A stretch of 56,116 nucleotides of DNA from DATAPD01 sp036265385 (GTDB taxonomy: Bacteria; Acidobacteriota; Terriglobia; Terriglobales; Acidobacteriaceae), in assembly GCA_036265385.1 (NCBI GenBank), contig DATAPD010000054.1:1-56116 (forward strand). Direction: 5' to 3'. The notes beneath the pieces were generated by a model, which worked only from the letters and a program-made list of their open reading frames with translations, was not told the DNA's origin and made no database searches. Made by a program: the position numbers and the translations under genes. Below are positions 1-8,021 of this stretch, piece after piece; positions within the stretch are counted from its first letter, which is position 1; every line of letters begins with the position of its first letter.

Positions 1-437
1 CTATAGACCCTTGCTGGCCCTCCTTCTTGCTACCCTTTGCAGAGTTTCTGAAGGTGACCTTGCTCGAGCCCCGGACGCCGCACCAACCGGAAAAACAACG
101 ACGTGTCAAAGAACGAGGTTGAATCTACTCTCCCTATTCCCCACGTCAATCCTTTCTTCTCATCTCCATCTGCTTTCCTTTCAAGCAACTGCACGCCGTT
201 CACAACCGGGTGCAACGCAACCAGTGCAGCATCGAAGATTGATTTCGATTTTCGCATTCACATCCGTCGTGATTTCCCGAATTTTCTCCGCGAGCATTGC
301 ATTTGCGTCTGTTGCTCGCCGACGCCATGCTCTGTGTAAAACCGGCAAACACCGCATCCAGCAAGCGTTTTCGTGCACGCTATCAACGTACCCACACTCG
401 ACGCGATACAATCTGCCTTCCCCACGGAGGACATTTC
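1..437. other. Intergenic or upstream region with no recognised gene
   Basis: I see no convincing gene here. Open frames exist on both strands, but their translations are compositionally odd, rich in Ser, Arg, Thr and His, and resemble no family. They overlap the well-supported adenosine deaminase start at 438. A GGAGG ribosome-binding site at 426-430 belongs to that downstream gene. The promoter of the deaminase is probably in this stretch, but I could not pick a convincing -35/-10 pair. Confidence 0.6.
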
Positions 438-1958
438 ATGCTGCTTCGCCGGCTACTCACCGCCATTCTTCTGGCAGCTTCCAGCTATTCCCTCCTGGCG
501 CAGACCTCGGAGCAGCGCACTCAACTCGCATTCCAGACTATTCGCGCTAATCCTCAACTTCTTCTCGCCTTCTTGCACGACATGCCGAAAGGAGCAGACC
601 TCCACAACCACCTCTCCGGCGCCATCTACGCCGAGAGTTTCATCGACTTCGGCGCCAAAGAAGGCTTGTGTGTAGATCGCAACACGGGTCAGGTGCTGCC
701 CGGACCTTGCCAGTCCTGCGATAAATTCAACCCCAAGCCTGGGCTGAAGTGCGCCTACGAAAACCAGGTGCTTTACAACTCGCTGATTGATGCCTGGTCC
801 ATGCGGAACTGGCACCCAGCGGAAGAATCAGGCCACGATCACTTTTTCGGCACTTTCGACAAGTTCTTCCCGGCCATGCAGCATCACCTTGGAGAATCGT
901 TGGCAGAAGTCGCCGCACGCGCTGCGCATGAGAATCTTCAATACCTCGAGCTCATGCATACCGCCGATGGCATGCAGTCCGCCCTCCTTGGTCAGAAACT
1001 CGGATGGAAGGACGATTTCGGCAAGATGCGCGACGGTCTTCTCTCAGGCGGACTGAAAGACGTCGTCGCAGCAACGCGCGCTCAACTCGATAAAGATTGG
1101 GCCGTCATGCAGGACACGCTCCACTGTTCCGCTCACAAGCCCGACCTGGGATGCGCCGTGAACATCCGCTTCCTTTACCAAGTGCTGCGTGGATTGCCCA
1201 GGGAGCAGGTGTTCGCGCAAATTCTTCTCGGATTCGAACTCGCACAAGCTGATCCGCGTTTCGTGGGATTGAATCTCGTCATGCCTGAGGATTGGTATGT
1301 ACCGATGCACGACTTCGATCTCCACATGCGCATTCTGGATTACTTGCATGGAATTTATCCCAAGGTCCACATCACGCTTCATGCGGGCGAACTGGCGATG
1401 GGTCTCGTACCTCCAGAGGGACTGCAGTTTCACATTCGTGATTCGATCGAAAAAGGACACGCGGAGCGCATTGGCCATGGCGTTTCCGTCATGCACGAAA
1501 CGCAGGCAATCGCTCTCTTGCAAAAGATGGCGGATAAGAATGTGCTGGTCGAGATCTGTCTCACTTCAAACGATTCCATCCTCGGCGTAACCGGACCAAA
1601 CCATCCGTTGACGATGTATCGGAAGTTCAAGGTTCCCGTCGCGCTCGCCACAGATGACGCCGGCGTCTCACGGTCCGACATGACCCAGGAATACATGCGC
1701 GCGGTCAGAGACCAATCTCTCGACTATCTTTCTCTCAAACGAATGTCTCGCGACAGCCTCGAGCACAGTTTTCTGCCGGGAAAGAGTCTGTGGGAGAATG
1801 TCGCCGGGACGCGAAGGTTTTCCGCATGTTCGTCGGATCGCGGCGATATCGCACGAGCTTCCGCTACTTGTCAGAAATTTTTAAGCGATAACGAACGCGC
1901 CCGCGAGCAGTGGAAGTTGGAGAAAGAGTTCGTGGAATTCGAAGCAAAATGGAAATGA
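438..1958 (+). CDS. Exported adenosine deaminase-family protein
   Basis: Predicted metal-dependent deaminase of the adenosine/AMP deaminase superfamily, which converts adenosine to inosine and ammonia. The start at 438 is chosen because GGAGG at 426-430 precedes it and it opens a signal peptide (MLLRRLLTAILLAASSYS, cut near LLAQ); an upstream ATG at 297 gives no sensible N-terminus. Length is 506 residues, longer than the usual ~340. Zinc and catalytic motifs seen: HNH at H56/H58, HAGE at 315-318, IGHG with H347, and DD at 406-407. A cysteine-rich insert follows the first motif (four Cys around residues 78-110) and two more Cys lie near the C-terminus, which suits an oxidising compartment. 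The layout recalls secreted ADGF/CECR1-type deaminases. It is followed by punA on the same strand. Family is well supported; substrate and location are inferred. Confidence 0.85.
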   Translation: MLLRRLLTAILLAASSYSLLAQTSEQRTQLAFQTIRANPQLLLAFLHDMPKGADLHNHLSGAIYAESFIDFGAKEGLCVDRNTGQVLPGPCQSCDKFNPKPGLKCAYENQVLYNSLIDAWSMRNWHPAEESGHDHFFGTFDKFFPAMQHHLGESLAEVAARAAHENLQYLELMHTADGMQSALLGQKLGWKDDFGKMRDGLLSGGLKDVVAATRAQLDKDWAVMQDTLHCSAHKPDLGCAVNIRFLYQVLRGLPREQVFAQILLGFELAQADPRFVGLNLVMPEDWYVPMHDFDLHMRILDYLHGIYPKVHITLHAGELAMGLVPPEGLQFHIRDSIEKGHAERIGHGVSVMHETQAIALLQKMADKNVLVEICLTSNDSILGVTGPNHPLTMYRKFKVPVALATDDAGVSRSDMTQEYMRAVRDQSLDYLSLKRMSRDSLEHSFLPGKSLWENVAGTRRFSACSSDRGDIARASATCQKFLSDNERAREQWKLEKEFVEFEAKWK

Positions 1959-1984
1959 TTCGTTTGTTAGAACGCACAGCACGA

Positions 1985-2063
1985 GTGTTGTAGCTAGTAG
2001 CTCATAGCGCGTAGCTCGAAGCTCGCAGCGTTCTGGAAACTTTGAAACTCGAAATTTGAACCT
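1985..2063. repeat. Degenerate low-complexity spacer repeat
   Basis: The spacer before punA is built of near-copies of TAGCTC/AGCTCG followed by an AAACTTTGAAACTCGAAA-like stretch. The second part recurs in spacers near 40249-40321, 49199-49225 and 49585-49622. It has no coding character. Confidence 0.5.
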
Positions 2064-2906
2064 ATGTCTGACGCATTCACCAACGCCGAATCTGCCGCCC
2101 ACTTCATCCTGTCCAAGACGTCTCTGCGCCCAAGGATCGCTCTCGTCCTCGGCTCTGGTCTCGGTGCGTTCGCCGATGACCTCACTGACGCTGTGCGTAT
2201 TCCATACGCGGACATTCCGTCGTTTCCTCGCTCGACAGCCGTGGGGCACGCCGGTCAACTTGTCATCGGAAAGTCGGCGGGAGTCGCCGTGGCTGCCATG
2301 CAGGGCCGCAGCCATTTGTATGAAGGCTACACGGCCCGCGAAGTCGCATTCCCCATGCGAGTCTTCGGACGGATGGGTGTGAAAGCGGCCATTCTCACCA
2401 ACGCCGCCGGTGGCATCAACTTGAAATATGGACAAGGCGCACTCGTCGCCCTCCGCGACCACATCAATCTGCAAGGGCAAAACCCCCTTGCCGGTCCAAA
2501 CGATGACCGCTTTGGTCCTCGCTTCCCCGATATGTCGGAAGCTTATTCGAAGAAATATCGCGAGATGGCGATCAATGAAGCAAAGAAGCTCAATTTAACC
2601 CTTTACGATGGTGTGTACGTTGCGCTGCTTGGCCCGAGCTATGAAACGCCAGCCGAGATTCGCTATCTGAGCACGATTGGCGCAGACCTGGTTGGAATGT
2701 CCACTGTCGCCGAGGTGATCGCAGCCCGCCACATGGGAATCACAGTGCTCGCCATCTCGTGCGTGACAAACATGGCCGCAGGAATTCTGGACCAGCCCAT
2801 CAATCATGAAGAAGTGCTCGAAACCGGCCGCCGCGTGCAAAAACAATTCGAAGCCTTGCTGCGTGCCGTCCTGCCCAAAATCGAAGCGGACGTGAGCAGC
2901 ACGTAA
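2064..2906 (+). CDS. punA: Purine nucleoside phosphorylase
   Basis: Phosphorolysis of inosine or guanosine to the free base and ribose 1-phosphate in purine salvage; cytoplasmic. The 280-residue protein has the trimeric PNP signatures: phosphate-binding VLGSGLG near the N-terminus, GRSHLYEGYT, NAAGGIN, and the base-recognition stretch with ETPAE and SCVTNMAAG. The Asn in the last motif fits preference for 6-oxopurines. Length is normal. It follows the adenosine deaminase on the same strand by 105 bp, so deaminase product (inosine) could feed straight into this enzyme. No clear Shine-Dalgarno sequence precedes the ATG. Its 3' end faces the TonB receptor gene across only 37 bp. Confidence 0.93.
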   Translation: MSDAFTNAESAAHFILSKTSLRPRIALVLGSGLGAFADDLTDAVRIPYADIPSFPRSTAVGHAGQLVIGKSAGVAVAAMQGRSHLYEGYTAREVAFPMRVFGRMGVKAAILTNAAGGINLKYGQGALVALRDHINLQGQNPLAGPNDDRFGPRFPDMSEAYSKKYREMAINEAKKLNLTLYDGVYVALLGPSYETPAEIRYLSTIGADLVGMSTVAEVIAARHMGITVLAISCVTNMAAGILDQPINHEEVLETGRRVQKQFEALLRAVLPKIEADVSST

Positions 2907-2943
2907 TCAACGGCTCTGCAAGTTTCCCTAACGGCGAAGACAC

Positions 2944-5900
2944 TTAAAAAATCAGCTTCAACCCCAATTGCACAACCCGCGGTCCGCCGCCTCCAAGGCC
3001 GGGATTCGTCTGTGCGACGTCTGGCGTTTGCGTGATGAGTCCTGCCACTGTTGGCGCTCCCGGGTCAGGTTGAACATCAGGATTTCCTGGAGAGCCGTTA
3101 TCGACAAATGCTGGAATCACGTTGTGGTTTGGTTGCGCGAAGTTCGGGTGATTAAGGATGTTGAAGAATTCGGCGCGGAACTGTAAAGACACGTGTTCCC
3201 GGACTTCCGTGTTTTTCGTAATCGAAAAATCGAGGTTCTTATATCCGGGCCCATAGACTGAATTGCGGCCCAGGTTTCCGAAGGAACCAAACGCGGGCTG
3301 AATGAACGCTGCAGGGTTGAGATAGCCGGTTGCTGGTGTCCAATTATGGACGATCGGATCGACGCCGGGCACAACGTTTGGCCGCTGGTTGAAGTAGAAC
3401 CGTCCGCTTGTGTCACTCGCCGTGACAATTGGGATCGGCCGTCCACTCTGTACGCTTGCAATCCAGTTCAACTGCCACCCTGACCCAAGCTTTTTTAAGG
3501 CAGTCCAAGAAGGAAGACTGTAATTCACAGCGGCCGTGAAGCGATGCTTCGTGTCGAAAGAAGAAGGCCCGCGCTCGGCCCTCAGGTTCGAGGGGTCTTG
3601 CGGAAACGCAACGCCCGGGGCAAAGTCGATACCATCCGACGCATCATCCAGCGTCTTAGACCAGTTATAACTTGCAAAACCGGATAAATGGTGTGCGTTC
3701 TGGATTCGAATCGTCGACTGCAGGCCGTGATAAATCGATGAAGCCGCGGGCGTCAGCAAATCCATCGTGCCAAAGTTCGGATTAGGAGCGTTCCCATCTC
3801 CATCGGGTTCGTTGAGGTCAGTGAGTCGAACAAGCTTTGTACCCTTGCTGCCAACATATCCGATCTCAACTGACGCATTTTGCGCGAACTTCTGTTGTAC
3901 GTTGACGTTCCAATTCTGTGTGTATGGTGAATGAAACTTGCGGGGCGTCACAAATATCGAGTACGGCCCAGTTGTGTTCGGAGTGAGAATCGGCGGGTTT
4001 TCACTCTGATTCGGACTGGTTCCATTGAATGCAGCCGGATCAAAATCGAGTGGCAGCACCGGCTTCGGGCCGATCGGATTGGTCGCCACGCCTGCAGAAG
4101 ACGTGAAATTTGCTATAAACAGATGTTGCGGAACGTAATCGTGGTAAATGCCATAACCAGCACGAACCACCGTATCAGACAGCACGTTCCACGCGAAGCC
4201 GACCCGAGGTGCAAAATCGCGGAGGTCGCGTTCGTACAGACCGTCGAGGCCGTGCGTCCCTACCATCGCTAGGGTGCCATCAGTGGCGAGGTTCGAGAGC
4301 AGGTCGTTCTTCTCGCTCATCGGCCCGAAATACTCCCACCTCAATCCGAGGTTGAGTGTGAAAGTTGGAGTTAGACGGTAATCATCCTGTGCGAACACGC
4401 TGAAACCGTTGTTGTACGTGGTCCGATGTGTGTCTCCTGTGGCAGCCAGAACGAAGAAATCGAAGTTTTCGTCGAAAGCACCGCCCGTATAGAAATTCAC
4501 AAGTGAATCGACAACCGGATCCGCTGAAAAACCGTTGCCTGCGCTGAACTGAAAAATTCCTCTTTCGATGTTGTCATTGAAATTTTCGATGGCGGCACGA
4601 CGAAATTCACCGCCAAATTTCAGCGTGTGCTTTCCTTTCACCCAGGTGAAGTTGTCAAGAAGCTGGTAGGTCTGACTGGTGCGTCCACGTGGCACGCTGA
4701 AACCGATTGCACCCAGGTTCTCGATGTTCGTGAAGTCAAACTCAGGCAATCCGAGCTTGCCGGTACCGAAATTAAGCCCAATGCTCTCGGGGTCGAAAGT
4801 CGCATTCAGGGAACTGAAGGATGTTCGATAGCGGCTGTAACCAAAACGGACTTCATTGATCTTGGTAGCGCCTAGCGTCGAAAGGAGACTCCCGGATATC
4901 ACCTGCACCCGCGCGGGAGAGGTTTGGGCAAACTGAGCCAGACGTGACCCTGTGCCGAAGCCCCCTGGTGATCCGAACGGAAACACCTGGTCGCTTTGTG
5001 CGAACGCATACCGCCCGGTAATTTGCTCAGTGCTAGAGATTGCGTGATCGATCTTGACGATGAAATTATTCCCGTCGTTCTTGTCGTGGACTACACCCGG
5101 AATTGTGGGTGAATCACTAGAGGGGTAAATAGCGAGAATTGCATCGAGCGATGGGTTTACAGGTTGTTCCAGCAATGTCGTGGCAATTTCCCTGGCGCTC
5201 TCCCGCTGAGTGTTGGTTGGTACTTGCAGCAGAAAATCGGATCCTACACGTTCACGCTGTCCTTCATACGCTCCAAAAAAGAATGTCCTGTCGTGAATGA
5301 TCGCCCCACCAATCGATGCACCGAAACTGTTGTTTTGAAACACTGATTTCCGAGACTGCGTATTGAAGTAGTTACGTGCATCGAGGGCGCTATTTCGCAG
5401 AAACTCAAATGCGGATCCATGCCACTGGTTTGTCCCCGACCGGGTGATAATGTTCACTACCGACCCGCTATTCCGACCGTACTCAGCCGGGAAGTGCGAT
5501 TGCAGATTGAATTCCTGGATCGCGTCCACTGGCAGCAATGATGCCGGAGCTCCGCCAATGCCCGTCTGATTCAAAGCTGAATTGTTGAAAAATGGATCGT
5601 TGTTGTCCGTTCCATCAAGGGTGTAGTTGTTGGAGCGGTCTCGATTTCCATTGATGTTGAATTGTCCGAAGCCGCCTTGCGTCCCGGCTACGCCGGAGGG
5701 ATCGACAGTCGTGCCCGGAGTAAGGGCGACGAGTTTTCCAAAGTCCCGCCCATTGAGGGGCAGTTCTACAACAAGTTTCCGTTCCACAACCTCACCAAGT
5801 ACGTCACGGCCAGCATCCACAATCGGCGCCGAAGCTTCCACGGTCAGCTGTTCTTGCCGCCGCTGAATCATGGAGAGGTCAAAGTCCGCCGTCGTATCCG

Positions 5901-6207
5901 AACCCACGTTCACCACGACGTTTTGCGCTGTCGGCGTCAGGCCGGCAGCTTCGGCTGTCACGGTGTAGGTCCCCACCGGGAGCTCTGCCAAAACATAACC
6001 GCCGTCGGAGCCGGTCACGGTCTCGCGCACCAGGCCTGTCGCAGAACTCCTGGCCGTTACTTTTGCTCCGGCAATCAGGGAGCCGGTCGGGTCCGCGACC
6101 TTGCCACGAATCAACCCGCGGAAGCTTTGTGCAAACAGCGAACAAGCAAACAACAAACTTGCGAATAGCGCTACTCGAACGAGTAATTTGAACTTTGAGT
6201 TCTGCAT
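2944..6207 (-). CDS. Oar-like TonB-dependent receptor with carboxypeptidase-regulatory-like domain
   Basis: Large outer-membrane protein of the type found in many copies in acidobacteria. The start at 6207 is preferred over 6228 because AGGAG (complement of 6216-6220) lies 8 nt before it and a signal peptide follows (residues 1-26, ending LFA). Residues ~30-110 form a Cna-B/carboxypeptidase regulatory-like beta-sandwich (IRGKVADPTGS, LPVGTYTVTAEAAG). A plug-like region follows (LPLNGRDF, YTLDGTDNND, YGRNSGSVVNIITRSGTN), then a long beta-barrel. The chain ends in Phe (GLKLIF), typical of outer-membrane barrel proteins. Length 1087 is normal for the group. It lies 41 bp downstream of the SAM hydrolase-like gene on the same strand, so the two are probably co-transcribed. 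The ligand is not known; oligosaccharides are often assumed for relatives, but the neighbours point to nucleosides or SAM. Confidence 0.88.
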   Translation of the reverse strand: MQNSKFKLLVRVALFASLLFACSLFAQSFRGLIRGKVADPTGSLIAGAKVTARSSATGLVRETVTGSDGGYVLAELPVGTYTVTAEAAGLTPTAQNVVVNVGSDTTADFDLSMIQRRQEQLTVEASAPIVDAGRDVLGEVVERKLVVELPLNGRDFGKLVALTPGTTVDPSGVAGTQGGFGQFNINGNRDRSNNYTLDGTDNNDPFFNNSALNQTGIGGAPASLLPVDAIQEFNLQSHFPAEYGRNSGSVVNIITRSGTNQWHGSAFEFLRNSALDARNYFNTQSRKSVFQNNSFGASIGGAIIHDRTFFFGAYEGQRERVGSDFLLQVPTNTQRESAREIATTLLEQPVNPSLDAILAIYPSSDSPTIPGVVHDKNDGNNFIVKIDHAISSTEQITGRYAFAQSDQVFPFGSPGGFGTGSRLAQFAQTSPARVQVISGSLLSTLGATKINEVRFGYSRYRTSFSSLNATFDPESIGLNFGTGKLGLPEFDFTNIENLGAIGFSVPRGRTSQTYQLLDNFTWVKGKHTLKFGGEFRRAAIENFNDNIERGIFQFSAGNGFSADPVVDSLVNFYTGGAFDENFDFFVLAATGDTHRTTYNNGFSVFAQDDYRLTPTFTLNLGLRWEYFGPMSEKNDLLSNLATDGTLAMVGTHGLDGLYERDLRDFAPRVGFAWNVLSDTVVRAGYGIYHDYVPQHLFIANFTSSAGVATNPIGPKPVLPLDFDPAAFNGTSPNQSENPPILTPNTTGPYSIFVTPRKFHSPYTQNWNVNVQQKFAQNASVEIGYVGSKGTKLVRLTDLNEPDGDGNAPNPNFGTMDLLTPAASSIYHGLQSTIRIQNAHHLSGFASYNWSKTLDDASDGIDFAPGVAFPQDPSNLRAERGPSSFDTKHRFTAAVNYSLPSWTALKKLGSGWQLNWIASVQSGRPIPIVTASDTSGRFYFNQRPNVVPGVDPIVHNWTPATGYLNPAAFIQPAFGSFGNLGRNSVYGPGYKNLDFSITKNTEVREHVSLQFRAEFFNILNHPNFAQPNHNVIPAFVDNGSPGNPDVQPDPGAPTVAGLITQTPDVAQTNPGLGGGGPRVVQLGLKLIF

Positions 6208-6248
6208 GATTCCCGCTCCTAAAAACACTACGTGCTGTCATTCGAAAG

Positions 6249-7175
6249 CTATTTCTTGCGCGGAATAAAAAGCTCAACTGGTGGCTTGATGTCGTATTTT
6301 TTCGCCGCAAACGCCTGGTTCACGGAAAACCCGAGCCGGCCCCTTGAATCGATATAAAACAGCGGCTCGCCGATCGATACGGCGCTGAACGTTTTCACGA
6401 ACGGTGCCACCAGTTCACGCTCACCCAGCTTGAAACTCACTTTGTCGCCCAGCTTGTAACCGAGCTTTGCGAAAACATCGGCATCGATATTGGTCACAAG
6501 GTTCCCAAACGGACCATCAATCGCGATCACTTCTCCCTTCAATCCGCTTTCATCCAGCGTTGGTGGGGGCAGTTTCAACCGCACCAACTCCGCCACCGGC
6601 AACTCAGGACCAACCTGTGCCCAATCCTCTCCCTTCGCCAGGTGCGCACCGACTGGTGAAAAGATATCTCGGCCATGAAACGTTGATGACAGCTTGGGCC
6701 CAATCATCCAATCGCGATTCGTGATTTCACGCGCTGCCTCGATTCCATCTCTCTGCTCGACCAAGGTCATCAAACCGTTATCTGGTAGAACGAATAACTG
6801 CCCCTTCCTCGATTTCGCCACGATTGCTTTACGCGTGCTCCCGACTCCAGGATCAACCACGACCACAAACACTGTGCCGGCCGGATAGTAAGGCGTTGCA
6901 CCATACAGAAATCGTGCCCCATCCAGAATTGAAAATGGCGTCACCTGGTGTGTCAGATCGACGATCCGCACCTCTGGCATGATCGAATACATCACGCCGC
7001 GGCAAATCGCGACCGAGTCGTCCACGACGCCGAAATCGGTCATGAACACAATCGTGGGCGGGTATTTTTGGCTGCTTTCTTGCGCAGATAAATGCGTGAT
7101 TGAACACGACAGAAGACAAACAACTGCTAACAAGAAGAAATGGACACGTTTGCACGCGACATACGCCACCTTCAT
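6249..7175 (-). CDS. SAM hydrolase / SAM hydroxide adenosyltransferase (DUF62) with signal peptide
   Basis: DUF62 family; characterised members split S-adenosylmethionine into adenosine and methionine using water or hydroxide. The family triad Asp-Arg-His is visible: D108 in VVDPGVGSTRK, R115 in the same motif, and H167 in FHGRDIFSPVGAHL. The core begins at IVFMTDFG (~42). Length is 308 against about 260-270 for cytoplasmic relatives; the excess is an N-terminal hydrophobic segment (residues 12-31) with either a lipobox-like LLSC (C24) or a signal peptidase I site near LSA (31). AAGGAG before the ATG at 7175 makes this start convincing, so the leader is real. Export is unusual for this family and would place activity outside the cytoplasm. 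It is followed by the TonB receptor. The fluorinase/chlorinase branch is less likely but not excluded. Confidence 0.87.
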   Translation of the reverse strand: MKVAYVACKRVHFFLLAVVCLLSCSITHLSAQESSQKYPPTIVFMTDFGVVDDSVAICRGVMYSIMPEVRIVDLTHQVTPFSILDGARFLYGATPYYPAGTVFVVVVDPGVGSTRKAIVAKSRKGQLFVLPDNGLMTLVEQRDGIEAAREITNRDWMIGPKLSSTFHGRDIFSPVGAHLAKGEDWAQVGPELPVAELVRLKLPPPTLDESGLKGEVIAIDGPFGNLVTNIDADVFAKLGYKLGDKVSFKLGERELVAPFVKTFSAVSIGEPLFYIDSRGRLGFSVNQAFAAKKYDIKPPVELFIPRKK

Positions 7176-7367
7176 TTACACACTCCTTCGCCATCAACCC
7201 GCAACATCGGGCTCAGAACTTAGAACGTGAGGGCAAAACACAACGGATGCCCAACAAACTCTTCTGGATTCAAGTAAGGAAGGAATTCTACTTCCTCGTG
7301 AGCGACAGCTCAAACTGCCGCACACCACATTTCAGCGCGGACGCAACCGAATCCAACGGCTGGCATC

Positions 7368-7373
7368 TATAAT
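7368..7373 (+). promoter_or_regulatory. Candidate -10 element of the PPOX gene
   Basis: A perfect TATAAT lies about 24 nt before the AAAGGAG ribosome-binding site and 37 nt before the ATG at 7410. A good -35 hexamer is not visible at the usual spacing, so the call is tentative. Confidence 0.4.
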
Positions 7374-7409
7374 CCCGTTATTTCATCCGCCACGCGAAAG
7401 GAGAATGCG

Positions 7410-7814
7410 ATGCCCGATTCTCACGGCATTCCTGAAAAATATTTGGATCTGTTCAATAAGAAAGCCTTCGCCAACCTTGGAACCCTCATGCCCGATGGTC
7501 GTCCCCAAGTCACGCCTGTATGGATCGATTACGACGGCGAGCATGTCATATTCAACTCAGCCAAGGGACGTCAAAAAGATCGCAACGTCCGCCGCGAACC
7601 GCGTGTCGCCCTCGCCATCATGGATCCGGATAATCCTTACCGCTATCTCGAAATTCGCGGACGCGTCGTAGAAATCACGGAGCAAGGCGCGGCCGCGCAC
7701 ATCGACAAAATGGCCAAGAAATACATCGGACAGGACAAGTATCCGTGGGGAAAACCGGGTGAAGTCCGCGTGATCTACAAAATCAAACCGGAACACACCA
7801 CCGTGATGGGTTAA
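7410..7814 (+). CDS. PPOX-class (F420/FMN-dependent) family protein
   Basis: Small split-barrel flavin-binding protein of the pyridoxamine 5'-phosphate oxidase-like class, often annotated as F420-dependent enzymes (TIGR03618-like). It has 134 residues, normal for the family. Typical stretches are FANLGTLMPDGRPQVTPVWID (N-terminal strands), then NSAKGRQKDRNVRREPRVAL, and RYLEIRGRVVEI. The ATG is preceded by AAAGGAG at 7397-7403. The true cofactor (F420, FMN or haem) and substrate cannot be read from sequence. It stands alone, divergent from the SAM hydrolase gene and before the homoserine dehydrogenase. Confidence 0.82.
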   Translation: MPDSHGIPEKYLDLFNKKAFANLGTLMPDGRPQVTPVWIDYDGEHVIFNSAKGRQKDRNVRREPRVALAIMDPDNPYRYLEIRGRVVEITEQGAAAHIDKMAKKYIGQDKYPWGKPGEVRVIYKIKPEHTTVMG

Positions 7815-7889
7815 TGCTAGATCCGTCCTAACGCGCGAAATCCGAAGCCTGACGCCCTGAAACGTGACACCTTCAGCCACTTAATCCAC

Positions 7890-7945
7890 GGCGTCATCCC
7901 GAAGCCGCGCGCTTTCTCCAGCGCGGCGAGGGATCTCGCGCGCAG
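7890..7945 (+). repeat. Stem-loop repeat family A, copy 1
   Basis: A GTCATCCCGAA head is followed by a perfect 7-bp stem GCCGCGC/GCGCGGC (7904-7910 and 7921-7927) with loop GCTTTCTCCA, then a GGGATCTCGCGCG tail. Other copies keep the head, loop and tail but carry a different, still paired stem. Confidence 0.75.
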
Positions 7946-8021
7946 TTTCCGTAAAGCTGATTCCCGCGATCGCAATCGGCCCATTCCGAGTAAACTCAAT
8001 CGATCACACAGGAGTTCCAAC

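Noticed and set aside
11..550. 179-codon open frame at the window start
   Set aside because: Composition unlike a protein, and overlaps the signal peptide of the well-supported deaminase.
7368..7409. Riboswitch in the PPOX gene leader
   Set aside because: The leader is only about 30 nt, too short for a known aptamer.
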